A DNA stretch of 64,000 nucleotides, taken from the NCBI GenBank assembly GCA_036564245.1, contig DATCKU010000043.1:1-64000 (forward strand), read 5' to 3'. Positions 16,523 through 25,478 of this stretch are shown piece after piece. The notes under the pieces were generated by a model. The model was not told where the DNA came from. It was given only the letters and a program-made list of their open reading frames with translations, and did not search any database. The stretch comes from Thermasporomyces sp036564245. GTDB lineage: Bacteria; Actinomycetota; Actinomycetes; Propionibacteriales; Actinopolymorphaceae. The stretch's first letter is position 1. The number at the start of each line of letters is the position of its first letter. A program made the position numbers and the translations under genes.

Positions 16523-18562
16523 ATGGCTAACCGGCTCGCCGACGCGACCAGTCCGTACCTGCGCCAGCACGCCGACAACCCGGTCGACTGGTGGCCGTGG
16601 TGTGACGAGGCGTTCGCCGAGGCCCGGGAACGCGACGTCCCGGTGCTGCTCTCGGTCGGCTACTCCGCATGCCACTGGTGCCACGTGATGGCGCACGAGT
16701 CGTTCGAGGACGAGCAGACGGCCGCCTACATGAACGACCACTTCGTCAACATCAAGGTCGACCGTGAGGAGCGTCCGGACGTCGACGCGATCTACATGGA
16801 GGCCACCCAGGCGATGACCGGTCAGGGCGGCTGGCCGATGACCTGCTTCCTCACCCCCGACGGCAAGCCGTTCTACTGCGGGACGTACTTCCCACCTCGG
16901 CCCCACCACAACATGCCGGCGTTCGGTCAAGTCCTCGAAGCGGTCGCGCGCACCTGGCGGGAGCGCCGGGACGACGTGGTCGAAGCCGCGGGCAAGATCG
17001 TGGAGCAGCTCGACCGGCCGCTCGTCCCTGGTGGCGGGCCGCCGGACGCCGCGAGTCTCGACCGGGCTGTCGCGCTGCTCGGTGCCGACTTCGACCACCA
17101 GCACGCAGGCTTCGGGAGAGCGCCGAAGTTCCCGCCCTCCATGGTGTTGGAGTTCCTGTTGCGGTACGCGTTCCGCACCGGATCGTCGGACGCACTCGAG
17201 ATGGTCGACAAGACCTGCGAGCGGATGGCGCGCGGTGGGATGTACGACCAGCTCGGCGGCGGCTTCGCCCGTTACAGCGTCGACCGCGAGTGGGTCGTGC
17301 CGCACTTCGAGAAGATGCTGTACGACAACGCTCTGCTGCTTCGGGTCTATGCGCACTGGTGGCGGCAGACCGGTGCCCCGTTGGCCGAGCGTGTGGTGCG
17401 GGAGACCGCGGAGTTCCTGCTACGCGACCTGCGTACGCCCGAGTCCGGTTTCGCCTCGGCGCTCGACGCCGACTCCGAGGGAGTCGAGGGCAGGTTCTAC
17501 GTGTGGACGCCTGCCCAGCTGCGCGAGGTGCTGGGCGAGAGCGACGGCAGGTGGGCGGCGGAGGTCTTCGGGGTCACGGACGGCGGGACGTTCGAGCGCG
17601 GCGCGTCGACGCTGCAGTTGCGGGAGGATCCCGACGACTCCGCGCGGCTGGCCGACGTGCGTGCGAGGTTGTTGCACGCGCGAACGCAGCGGGTGCCGCC
17701 TGCCCGAGACGACAAGGTCGTCGCTGCGTGGAACGGCCTTGCGATCGCGGCGCTCGCCGAGGCTGGTGCGCTGCTGGACGAACCGTCCTACGTCGAGGCC
17801 GCCGTCGCGGCCGCCGAGCTTCTCGTACGCGTACACACATCGCCGGACAATCGGGTGGTTCGTGCGTCACGAGACGGGGTCGCAGGCACGAGCCCTGGCG
17901 TACTCGAGGACTATGCCGACGTCGCCGAGGGCTATCTCGCCCTGCTGGCGGTGACCGGCGATGCGGTCTGGCTGGAGCGTGCGGGCCGGTTGCTCGAGGT
18001 GGTCCTTGCTCGTTTCGCCGACGGTGAGGGTGGCTTCTTCGACACGGCCGATGACGCCGAGCGGTTGGTGAGGCGTCCGCGTGACCCGACCGACGGCGCG
18101 ACGCCTTCGGGACAGTCCGCGGCGGCCGGTGCGCTGCTGAGCTATGCGGCCCTCACCGGGTCGGCAGAACACCGCGAGGCTGCGGCGCGCGCCCTCGGCA
18201 TGGCTGGTCGGCTTGCCGACCGGGCACCGCGGGCGGCCGGATGGGGGCTGGCGGTCGCCGAGGCCTTGCTGGCCGGTCCGCTCGAGATCGCGGTGGTGGG
18301 AGCGCTGGACGACCCTGCTCGCGCGCGCTTGCATCGCACGGCTTTGCGGTCGCCCAGTCCGGGCGCTGTCGTCGCGGTCGGCACACCGAACGGCATGAGC
18401 GACGTGCCGCTGCTTGCTGGTCGCCCGCTGGTCGACGGGCGAGCCGCGGCGTACATCTGTCGGGGATTCGTGTGTGAACGGCCGGTCACCGGCGTGGCCG
18501 AGCTTGCGGGCCGGATCGGAGTACGTAACATTGCGTCAGCAGACGTGGACGGACTGGAGTGA
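16523..18562 (+). CDS. DUF255 thioredoxin-domain protein (YyaL/SPATA20 family)
   Basis: 679 residues, the normal length of the family. The N-terminal thioredoxin-like domain has the hallmark NPVDWWPW and the CxxC motif in SACHWCHVMAHESF, then VKVDREERPD and GGWPMTCFLTPDGKPF. The rest is an (alpha/alpha)6-barrel-like region (GGMYDQLGGGFARYSVD, VPHFEKMLYDNALL, RDDKVVAAWNGLAI), similar to N-acylglucosamine epimerase-type folds. The biochemical role is unknown in bacteria; a redox or sugar-epimerase-like function has been suggested for the family. The next gene starts within or directly after the stop codon. Confidence 0.93.
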   Translation: MANRLADATSPYLRQHADNPVDWWPWCDEAFAEARERDVPVLLSVGYSACHWCHVMAHESFEDEQTAAYMNDHFVNIKVDREERPDVDAIYMEATQAMTGQGGWPMTCFLTPDGKPFYCGTYFPPRPHHNMPAFGQVLEAVARTWRERRDDVVEAAGKIVEQLDRPLVPGGGPPDAASLDRAVALLGADFDHQHAGFGRAPKFPPSMVLEFLLRYAFRTGSSDALEMVDKTCERMARGGMYDQLGGGFARYSVDREWVVPHFEKMLYDNALLLRVYAHWWRQTGAPLAERVVRETAEFLLRDLRTPESGFASALDADSEGVEGRFYVWTPAQLREVLGESDGRWAAEVFGVTDGGTFERGASTLQLREDPDDSARLADVRARLLHARTQRVPPARDDKVVAAWNGLAIAALAEAGALLDEPSYVEAAVAAAELLVRVHTSPDNRVVRASRDGVAGTSPGVLEDYADVAEGYLALLAVTGDAVWLERAGRLLEVVLARFADGEGGFFDTADDAERLVRRPRDPTDGATPSGQSAAAGALLSYAALTGSAEHREAAARALGMAGRLADRAPRAAGWGLAVAEALLAGPLEIAVVGALDDPARARLHRTALRSPSPGAVVAVGTPNGMSDVPLLAGRPLVDGRAAAYICRGFVCERPVTGVAELAGRIGVRNIASADVDGLE

Positions 18563-18567
18563 GGGAT

Positions 18568-18924
18568 ATGGCGCGGAGAAAGAAGCGGAGGTTCGGTCGG
18601 CTCGACGCGCTGCTCGTCGGTGGCGTGGGCGCGCTCGTGGCGGCGTCGGTGATCAAGGAGCTTCGCCAACCGCCCAGCGAGCGCAGCTGGCGTGGGCGGG
18701 TGGCTGGCGTCCCGTACGACTACCGGCCGCCGACGCTCGACCGACTCCGCTCGACCTGGTGGGCGCCCGAAGACGAACGGCTCCTCCAGCCGACCGCGTA
18801 CGGGCTCGGCTGGGACGTCAACGTCGGCCGGGTCGTCAAGCTCGCGTCCGACGTCATGGCGCAGCGTTCGGCGTCGAACGGCCATCCCCTGCGTCGCTTC
18901 GCCGACCATTCGAGCCGCGGCTGA
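18568..18924 (+). CDS. DUF5808 domain protein
   Basis: 118-residue basic protein. A lysine/arginine-rich start (MARRKKRRFGRLD) precedes a short hydrophobic stretch (ALLVGGVGALVAASVI), then the domain PSERSWRGRVAGVPYDYRPPTLDRLRSTWWAPEDERLLQP and GLGWDVNVGRVV, which matches the DUF5808 pattern. The ATG at 18568 follows GGAG by eight bases; a GTG at 18559 overlapping the previous stop is an alternative start. Probably co-transcribed with the DUF255 gene. No function is known. Confidence 0.7.
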   Translation: MARRKKRRFGRLDALLVGGVGALVAASVIKELRQPPSERSWRGRVAGVPYDYRPPTLDRLRSTWWAPEDERLLQPTAYGLGWDVNVGRVVKLASDVMAQRSASNGHPLRRFADHSSRG

Positions 18925-19023
18925 TCACCCTGCCGGGCTTGCGGATCCGCGACCGACACGCGACCTCGGTGTGCACGCCCCGGCAAGGCGTGACATGCGA
19001 GGCTCGTGTGCTCCGGCGTCGCC

Positions 19024-19818
19024 TCAGTCAGGCTCCTCGCCTTTGAGGATGGCCAAGGCCTCGTCGTGGAGCAGACCGTTGGTGGCGAGGGCGTTCTCGC
19101 CGTACGGTCCAGGATTGCCGTCGAGGTCGGTGAACCGCCCACCGGCCTCCTCGACGATGACCGACACCGCCGCCATGTCGTGAAGGTTGAGCTCGGGCTC
19201 GGTCGCGATGTCCACCGCACCTTCGGCGAGCAGCATGTAGGACCAGAAGTCACCGAATCCACGCGTACGCCCGCTCGCCCGCAACAGTCGGGCGAAACCT
19301 GCGCCACGGCCTACCTTCTCCCAGCCGTCCAGACTCGAGTACGAGATGAACGCCTCTTCGAGCGTCGCGACCTTCGACACCTGGCAGTCCTGGGCCATCC
19401 GGAGGCTGCGTCCGGCGTACGCACCGTCGCCTTTCGACGCCCACCAGCGGCGGCCGAGAGCCGGCGCCGACACCACACCGACCACGATCTGCTCGTCCAC
19501 GGCCAGGGCGATGAGGGTCGCCCACACCGGGACACCGCGGGCGTAGTTGGCCGTGCCATCGATCGGATCGATGATCCACCGCCGCGGGCTCCAGCCGGTG
19601 CGGCCCAGCTCCTCGCCCTGCACGCTGTCCCTCGGGCGGGCTCGGCTGAGGGTACGGCGGAGCGACTCTTCCACGGACGTGTCGGCGTCCGTGACCGGTG
19701 ACAGGTCATCCTTGGCTCTCACCCGCAGATCCTGGGCCCGGAACCGGCTCATGGTGAGCGAGTCGGCGTCATCGGCCAACAGGTGGGCGAGCCGCAGATC
19801 ATCGGTGTAGGTGGACAT
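19024..19818 (-). CDS. hisN: Histidinol-phosphatase, inositol monophosphatase family
   Basis: 264 residues of the magnesium-dependent IMPase fold. The metal site residues are in GEELG, WIIDPIDGTANYARG (the DPIDGT signature) and the C-terminal EPELNLHDMAAV segment, where the conserved Asp sits. FGDFWSYMLLAEGAVDIATE is the form typical of actinobacterial HisN rather than SuhB. It would dephosphorylate L-histidinol phosphate in histidine synthesis; inositol-phosphate activity is the alternative. It stands alone here, away from other his genes, as is common in actinobacteria. Confidence 0.85.
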   Translation of the reverse strand: MSTYTDDLRLAHLLADDADSLTMSRFRAQDLRVRAKDDLSPVTDADTSVEESLRRTLSRARPRDSVQGEELGRTGWSPRRWIIDPIDGTANYARGVPVWATLIALAVDEQIVVGVVSAPALGRRWWASKGDGAYAGRSLRMAQDCQVSKVATLEEAFISYSSLDGWEKVGRGAGFARLLRASGRTRGFGDFWSYMLLAEGAVDIATEPELNLHDMAAVSVIVEEAGGRFTDLDGNPGPYGENALATNGLLHDEALAILKGEEPD

Positions 19819-19998
19819 GGGTCAACGCTAGACGACTCGGCATGGTTTACGGTTTCTCGACCCGCTGAGTCGAACCGGCGAGTCACGATCGAACCGGCCG
19901 GCGCCAGGGCTCGTGTGAGGAGAGAGCTATCGGGAGGACAGGATCGTCTCGAGCTCGACGATGGATCAGCGGCCCAGACGAGGTGAGGAGTGAGCCTG

Positions 19999-20466
19999 AT
20001 GTTCGACGAGATTGCTGGCCTGCCCATGCACGCCCTCGTCATCCATGCCGTGGTGGCCTTCGTCCCGCTGGTCGTCCTGATCGCCCTTGGGTACGCGATC
20101 GTGCCGCGGTGGCGGTGGCTGCTGCGGTGGCCGCTCCTGGTCGGATCGGCGTTCTGCCTGGTCACCGGGTTCGTCGCGAAGCTCTCTGGTGAGGCGCTGT
20201 TCGAGCGGCTGGGTGAGCCGGAGTTCGTGGCGGAGCACGCTGACCGGGGCACGCTCCTGGTCTGGGTGCTGCTGGCCTTCTTCGTGGTGTCCCTTCTGGC
20301 TGCTCTCTTCCTCTCCGGGCCGAACCCCATCCGCTCACACCAGCGCAGTAACGGCCCGGCTCTGCTGCGCCTCGCGGTGACGGTGCTGCTCATCGCGGCG
20401 GCGCTGAGCGCTGGTGTGCAGGTCGTCCTCACCGGTGACGCCGGCGCGCGGGCGGTCTGGGGCTAG
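19999..20466 (+). CDS. DUF2231 membrane protein
   Basis: 155 residues with four hydrophobic segments. The N-terminal MFDEIAGLPMHALVIHAVVAFVPL is the recognisable DUF2231 start, and a conserved His lies in the first membrane helix. A short ERLGEPEFVAEHADRG loop separates helices 2 and 3. ATG 19999 follows GAGGAG by eight bases; GTG 19990 is an alternative. Possible haem- or quinone-linked roles have been suggested for relatives, but nothing in the sequence fixes a function. Confidence 0.75.
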   Translation: MFDEIAGLPMHALVIHAVVAFVPLVVLIALGYAIVPRWRWLLRWPLLVGSAFCLVTGFVAKLSGEALFERLGEPEFVAEHADRGTLLVWVLLAFFVVSLLAALFLSGPNPIRSHQRSNGPALLRLAVTVLLIAAALSAGVQVVLTGDAGARAVWG

Positions 20467-20573
20467 CGGCGCGGCGGGGGCAGGGGATGTGCGCGGTGCC
20501 CGTATTGGGTACGAGCACCCGCCGCGGGTACCACACACCACCCACGCCTGGTCATTGCGGGAGGTCGGGTTCG

Positions 20574-21692
20574 TCAGTCGCCGGCGCGGCGTTCGCGTGA
20601 GTCGAGGAGTCGGCGGTACGAGTCGACCCGGGCCGGATCGACCCGCCCCTCGCTGATCGCGACGTCCAGGGCGCACTCGGGCTCGGTCCGGCCATGCGTA
20701 CACCCACGCGGGCATTCCTCGGTCTCGGCTTCGAGGTCGGGGAAGGCCGCGATCAGCCCGTCCGCGTCGACGTGCGCCAGGCCGAACGAGCGGATCCCCG
20801 GCGTGTCGATGATCGATCCGCCGAAGGGCAGCGGCAGCATCACCACCTGCGTCGAGGTGTGCCGTCCTCTTCCGGTCGCCTCGCTCACCTCGGCCGTCGC
20901 GCGCTGCGCACCCGGGACCAGGGCGTTGACCAGAGTCGACTTCCCGACCCCGGAGTGGCCCACGAGTACGCTCACCCGATTGACGAGCCGGTCACGCAGC
21001 TGCGCCGCGAGGTCCTGGTCGTATCGGGTGACGACCGACGGGACGCCGAGCGGCCGGTAGGTGGCGAGCAGCTCGTCCGGCGCGGCCAGGTCGGCCTTGG
21101 TGAGGCAGAGCAGCGGGTCCAGGCCAGCGTCGTAGGCCGCGACGAGACAGCGGTCGATCAGCCGCGGCCGCGGCGGTGGGTCGGCGAGTGAGGCGACGAT
21201 CACGAGCTGGTCGGCGTTGGCCACGATGACCCGCTCGACCGGGTCGGTGTCGTCGGCGGTGCGCCGGAGCACCGTCTCGCGTTCCTCGATCTCCACGATC
21301 CGGGCCAGCGTGCCCGGTTTCCCGGAAACGTCGCCAACCAGGCGTACCCGGTCACCGACCACCACGCTCTTGCGGCCGAGCGGGCGGGCCCGCACCGCGA
21401 CCACGAGGGTTCCCTCGTCACCGGGACCGGACGCGCCGCCGTCTCCACAGGACGGCGCGGCGCGCTGGTAGCCGTGGGATGTGTCGGCGCCCTCGTCGGC
21501 TGCCGCACCGTCGCCACGCCTGGTCATGGGGGAGATCAGGCGGCAGGTGTAGCGGCCTCGGTCGATCGTCACGACGACGCCACGCGACGCGTCGTCGTAG
21601 CGTGGACGCAGCTTGGTGCGCGGTCGGCTCCGGCGCTTCGGCCGGCCGTAGCTCTCGTAGTCGTCGAGCTCGAACCGGCGCCCCGGGCTCAC
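20574..21692 (-). CDS. rsgA: Ribosome small-subunit biogenesis GTPase RsgA
   Basis: 372 residues with the circularly permuted GTPase order: an N-terminal OB-like domain, then G4 (LCLTKADLA), G1/P-loop (GHSGVGKSTLVNAL), the switch region with GRGRHTST, and G3 (DTPGIRSFG). A C-terminal zinc knuckle follows (EECPRGCTHGRTEPEC). It releases or proofreads late 30S assembly intermediates. The GTG start at 21692 overlaps the aroA stop (GTGA) and has GGGAGG seven bases upstream, so it is preferred over an ATG at 21725. A ~30-residue insertion (RRGDGAAADEGAD onwards) lies inside the N-terminal domain and lengthens the protein slightly. Confidence 0.93.
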   Translation of the reverse strand: MSPGRRFELDDYESYGRPKRRSRPRTKLRPRYDDASRGVVVTIDRGRYTCRLISPMTRRGDGAAADEGADTSHGYQRAAPSCGDGGASGPGDEGTLVVAVRARPLGRKSVVVGDRVRLVGDVSGKPGTLARIVEIEERETVLRRTADDTDPVERVIVANADQLVIVASLADPPPRPRLIDRCLVAAYDAGLDPLLCLTKADLAAPDELLATYRPLGVPSVVTRYDQDLAAQLRDRLVNRVSVLVGHSGVGKSTLVNALVPGAQRATAEVSEATGRGRHTSTQVVMLPLPFGGSIIDTPGIRSFGLAHVDADGLIAAFPDLEAETEECPRGCTHGRTEPECALDVAISEGRVDPARVDSYRRLLDSRERRAGD

Positions 21693-22972
21693 GCAGCCGC
21701 CTCCCGGCTCAGCATCGTGGTCCACATGCCCACGAAGTCGGGCAGGGTCTTGCGGGTCGTGGCGACGTTCTCGACCTGCACGCCTGGGACGACGAGGCCG
21801 AGGACGGCCGCAGCCTGGGCCATCCGGTGGTCGTCGTAGGTGTGGAACAGGCCGCCGGACAACGGCCGCGGCCGGATCGCGAGGCCATCGTCGAGCTCGT
21901 CGACCTGCGCGCCGAGCCGCCCGAGCTCGGTGGCCAGCGCGGCGATCCGATCCGTCTCGTGGCCGCGAATGTGGGAGATACCGCGCAGATACGACGGTCC
22001 GGACGCCAACGCCGCCACCGCCGCCACGACCGGCACCAGCTCGCCGGCATCGTGCAGGTCGACGTCGATGCCCTCGATCGTCTCGGGGCCACGCAGCGTC
22101 AGCCCTTCGCTGTCGAGCCGCACGTGTGCGCCCATCTGACCGAAGATGTCCCGAAGCAGGGCGCCGGGCTGGGTGGTCGTGTCGGGCCAGCCGAGGATGC
22201 GCACCCGCCCGCCGGTCACCAGGGCGGCGGCGAGGAACGGCGCGGCGTTGGAGAGGTCAGGCTCCACCTCGACGTCGATCGCGTGGATCGGGCCGGGCGC
22301 GACCCGCCAGGTGTTGGGTTCGGTGTCGTCGACCTCGACTCCCCGCTCACGCAACATGGCGACGGTCATGGCGATGTGCGGCACTGACGGCAGCGGCTTG
22401 CCGACGTGGCGAACCGTCACGCCGTTGTCGTAGCGCGCCCCTGACAGCAGCAGCGCCGAGACGAACTGGCTGGAAGCTGACGCGTCGATCTCGACCGTCC
22501 CTCCGGGAATCCCACCGTGCCCGTGGACGACGAACGGCAAGGAGTCGCCCGCGATCTCGCCGCCCAGGTCGCGCAGCGCCGCGAGAAGCGTCGTCATGGG
22601 GCGCTCCCTGGCCCGCGGGTCGCCATCGAAGCTCGCGGTGCCGTCGGCGAGGACGGCGACCGGGGGGACGAAGCGCATCACGTTGCCGGCGAGACCGCAG
22701 TCGATCGTCGCCGGTCCCTGGAGCTTGCCCGGGGCCACGTACCAGTCGTCCTGGGAGTCGTCGATCGTCGTGCCGAGCGCGCGCAAGGCTGCGACCATCA
22801 GGATGCTGTCGCGAGCCCGGAGTGGCCTGTAGATCGTCGAGGGGCCGTCGGCCAACGCGGCGAGGACCAACGCCCGGTTGGTGATCGACTTGGATCCGGG
22901 GATGCGCACGTCGGCATCGACGGCCGTGGTGGCCGTCGGCGCGCTCCAGGGGTCGCTGATCTGGATTCCCAT
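21689..22972 (-). CDS. aroA: 5-enolpyruvylshikimate-3-phosphate synthase
   Basis: 427 residues. Family signatures are RIPGSKSITNRALVLAALADG at the N-terminus, GLAGNVMRFVPPVA (the PEP-binding loop, with the usual Gly-Thr replaced by Gly-Asn), RPMTTLLAALRDLG, DASASSQFVSALLL, and the C-terminal TYDDHRMAQAAAVLGL. It makes EPSP in the shikimate pathway. It overlaps the following rsgA start by four bases, the conserved actinobacterial order. The GLAGNVMRF loop places it in the actinobacterial class I group. Glyphosate sensitivity cannot be judged safely by eye. Confidence 0.95.
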   Translation of the reverse strand: MGIQISDPWSAPTATTAVDADVRIPGSKSITNRALVLAALADGPSTIYRPLRARDSILMVAALRALGTTIDDSQDDWYVAPGKLQGPATIDCGLAGNVMRFVPPVAVLADGTASFDGDPRARERPMTTLLAALRDLGGEIAGDSLPFVVHGHGGIPGGTVEIDASASSQFVSALLLSGARYDNGVTVRHVGKPLPSVPHIAMTVAMLRERGVEVDDTEPNTWRVAPGPIHAIDVEVEPDLSNAAPFLAAALVTGGRVRILGWPDTTTQPGALLRDIFGQMGAHVRLDSEGLTLRGPETIEGIDVDLHDAGELVPVVAAVAALASGPSYLRGISHIRGHETDRIAALATELGRLGAQVDELDDGLAIRPRPLSGGLFHTYDDHRMAQAAAVLGLVVPGVQVENVATTRKTLPDFVGMWTTMLSREAAA

Positions 22973-23379
22973 CGTGCGATGAGCGTAGCCGACCGGGACC
23001 GCGCCCTCCGCCCTGCCGGCCTGCCGCCAGCGGGTGGACCGTGTGCGGCCGCGGAGCCGGCAGCTGGCGCGATACGTACGACCGAAGCGGCGCCGGCGAC
23101 TCACCTGTCGCGTCTGGTCGCGACCCCACCGGCTGTGTCTTAGGGTCCGTCCGGTGGGTGCCGCCATGTCGTAGGGGTTGCGCCGTGGCGGTGGACGCAG
23201 GACGATGCGGCGCTGACGCACGAGCTGACCTCCACGATGTGCGGGTACGAAGACGTCCAGGCTGTGCTGCCTGGACAGCTCCAGCTCATGTGCCGGCGGG
23301 GGCGAGTCACCACGGCCATACGGCCCCGAGGAAACCGACGGAAGGCCCACGCGAGTCGCAATGAAGCAAGCAGTGGGCG
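22973..23379. other. Intergenic region between aroA and the MFS gene, no convincing gene
   Basis: About 400 bases upstream of aroA. Short open frames here lack a plausible ribosome binding site and natural-looking protein composition. I see no tRNA, riboswitch motif or strong terminator in it. It should hold the aroA promoter. Confidence 0.5.
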
Positions 23380-24654
23380 TCAGGCCTGTCCGGCCTCGTG
23401 AAGCTCCGAGAGCGGGCGCATGTGCCGGATCGCCTTGCTGGCGCTTGCGATGACAGCCGCCACGGCGAGCACTCCGGCGAAGGTCAGCATCGCCCATCCG
23501 CCGCCGACGTACTCGACGAGGAGCCCGCCTGCGAGCGGTGCGAGCGGGCTGAGGCCGGTGGACACGGTGTTGAGCGCACTGTCCACCCGACCTTGCATGC
23601 TGTCGGGCGTGATGGCGATGACGTAGCCGAAGACTGCCGCGTTGATGGTGGGCGCCAGCAGGATCGCCAGGGCGAGTGGGACGGCGACGGCGTAGGCCGC
23701 ATCGAGCGTGGTGAGCGCTGCCGCAGCAGCCGCCAGCCCGACGATGAGCCAGCAGAAGAAGACGATCAGCTTCGGCGGCTGGACCCGAGGGAGCAGGGCC
23801 GGTGCGAGCAAGGCACCCAGGAGTCCGCCGACGAGGACCGCCGACTGGACACCACCGATCCCAGCCGCCGATGTTCCCTGCTGCTGCAGGACGACGACCA
23901 GGACGAACATGACGCCGGTGAACGTGGCGTTCAGCAGGGGAGCGACGCACATCGTCGCGCGCAGGAAGGGCTCGGCGAGCACGAAACGCAGTCCACTCCC
24001 GATCGAGCGCAGCAGCGGCTCGGGTCGCGGGTTGCGGTGGTCCTGCAGCGGCCGACGGATCGCCGCGATGCACGCGAACGACATGACGTACGACATCACG
24101 TCGGCGAGGAACGGTGCGAAGCGCGCGACGCCGAAGAGTGCCCCGCCGAGGGGTGGGCCGACGAGCTCGGCGGCGTACCCTCGGGCCTCGATGCGTGCCG
24201 AAGCTCGCGGCAGCTGGACGGTCGGCACGATGTTGCGCAGGGCGCCCGTGTGCGCGGGACCGAAGCTGGCGTTGGCGACCCCGGCGACCGCGGCGATCGC
24301 CACGATGAGCGGCACCGAGGCCCACCCGCCGAGGATCGCGGTCACCAGGATCGTCATGGCCAGAGCGCGGATCAGGTCGCACGCGATCATGAGGCGCTTG
24401 CGGTTCCACCGGTCGGCGAGGGCGCCCGCCGGGACTCCCGCGCAGGCGTACGCCAGCAGGCTCGCCGTCCCGACCAGGCCGGCCTGGGTCGGTGAGTCGG
24501 TGAGGAAGAGCACCAGCAGCGGGAACGCGAGATCGGTCATCCGGGAGCCGAGGTCGGAGCAGGCCTGGCCGATCCAGAGCAGTCGGAAGTCACGGTTGCG
24601 GTGCAGGTGGACGACAGCGTCCTGTGTCTGCTCGCCGGTCGACTGTACGGTCAT
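23380..24654 (-). CDS. MFS transporter, EntS/drug-exporter-like
   Basis: 424 residues with about 12 transmembrane helices. It starts with a NRDFRLLWIGQACSDLGSRMTDLAFPLLVL segment typical of EntS-like efflux MFS proteins, and has GALADRWNRKRLMIACDL as the loop 2-3 motif A. The cytoplasmic central loop RRPLQDHRNPRPEPLL divides the two six-helix halves. It probably exports a toxic small molecule or siderophore. The ArsR-type regulator gene lies 151 bases upstream on the same strand, and the region between them contains an inverted repeat. The regulator-exporter pairing suggests induction by the exported compound. Confidence 0.85.
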   Translation of the reverse strand: MTVQSTGEQTQDAVVHLHRNRDFRLLWIGQACSDLGSRMTDLAFPLLVLFLTDSPTQAGLVGTASLLAYACAGVPAGALADRWNRKRLMIACDLIRALAMTILVTAILGGWASVPLIVAIAAVAGVANASFGPAHTGALRNIVPTVQLPRASARIEARGYAAELVGPPLGGALFGVARFAPFLADVMSYVMSFACIAAIRRPLQDHRNPRPEPLLRSIGSGLRFVLAEPFLRATMCVAPLLNATFTGVMFVLVVVLQQQGTSAAGIGGVQSAVLVGGLLGALLAPALLPRVQPPKLIVFFCWLIVGLAAAAAALTTLDAAYAVAVPLALAILLAPTINAAVFGYVIAITPDSMQGRVDSALNTVSTGLSPLAPLAGGLLVEYVGGGWAMLTFAGVLAVAAVIASASKAIRHMRPLSELHEAGQA

Positions 24655-24723
24655 GCGGTCCTCACGAAGGCCTGGCCGCTTCCGTCACAGGGGACGCCGC
24701 GGCAGATGTGAAAGAAACACTGC

Positions 24724-24737
24724 GAAGTTAATGCTTC
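24724..24737. promoter_or_regulatory. Inverted repeat GAAG-TTAATG-CTTC, candidate ArsR-family operator
   Basis: The repeat lies in the only AT-rich part of the spacer between the ArsR-type regulator and the MFS exporter, about 70 bases upstream of the exporter start. A GAA...TTC-type symmetric site before an exporter is usual for such regulators. Binding is inferred. Confidence 0.35.
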
Positions 24738-24805
24738 ATATCTTGCCGGCGCAAGGGCCAGCCCACGAACAACTGGCATGACAGCGCCGCCCCGGCGAGC
24801 TGCCG

Positions 24806-25393
24806 CTACTCCACGATCGGAACGACGAGGAACGTGACCCTCACCCGCCGGCTCTTCTGTCCGGCCCTCTTGCCGCGCCCGCTGCGTCGCTTCGCCTTCT
24901 GCCGGAACGGTTCTGCCGCAGCGTAGAGAGCGTCGATGAGCTGCTGCGTCTCCTCGGCGGTGAGGTATTCGGAGCTGGTGTTGAGGACGCCCTTGCCCTG
25001 CCACGGCTGTGGCAGGTCGGGCTCGGCCTCGACGTAGGCCTGCAGCTCCTGCTGGTGTGCCTGCAGGATCGCGTCGGTGAGGACGTTGGCTGCGGCGTGT
25101 TGCGCCCTGGTCGTCAACGGGGCGAACGTGAGACCTTTCCCGGCTGCGCGCCAGGGTCGCTCACGACCGTCCGTGGCGGACTCGTCGCGTTCGACGATGC
25201 CGAGCTTCTCCAAGGCCCGCATGTGGTAGCTCATCGCGCTGGGCGTGAGGCCGGTGAGTGCCGCGAGCTCGGTCGACGTCGCGACGCGGCCGCTGTAGAG
25301 CTCGTCGATGACAGTGAGCCGGGCCGGGTGGCTCAGGGCACGGATCGCCCGCGGATCGTCGAGGGTGATCTGCTTGCGCGGACGCCGTGCCAT
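24806..25393 (-). CDS. ArsR/HTH_20-family transcriptional regulator
   Basis: 195 residues. The winged helix-turn-helix is N-terminal: DPRAIRALSHPARLTVIDELYSG, then STELAALTGLTPSAMSYHMRALEKLGIVERD. The middle carries an effector or dimerisation region, and the C-terminus is strongly basic (QKAKRRSGRGKRAGQKSRRVR). There are no clustered cysteines for metal sensing. It is upstream of an MFS exporter on the same strand and probably represses it. The ligand is unknown. Confidence 0.88.
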   Translation of the reverse strand: MARRPRKQITLDDPRAIRALSHPARLTVIDELYSGRVATSTELAALTGLTPSAMSYHMRALEKLGIVERDESATDGRERPWRAAGKGLTFAPLTTRAQHAAANVLTDAILQAHQQELQAYVEAEPDLPQPWQGKGVLNTSSEYLTAEETQQLIDALYAAAEPFRQKAKRRSGRGKRAGQKSRRVRVTFLVVPIVE

Positions 25394-25478
25394 GGCGGAA
25401 CGATAACGCCACCGCCGGGCTGGCCGGTCTGGACGTCCTGCTGTGTCTGTCCGACCTGTCGGACCAAAGCCTGCGGAC

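Noticed and set aside
23041..23364. Open frame of 107 codons on the plus strand upstream of aroA
   Set aside because: Composition rich in Arg, Gly and Ala without similarity or a ribosome binding site; it looks like an unused frame.
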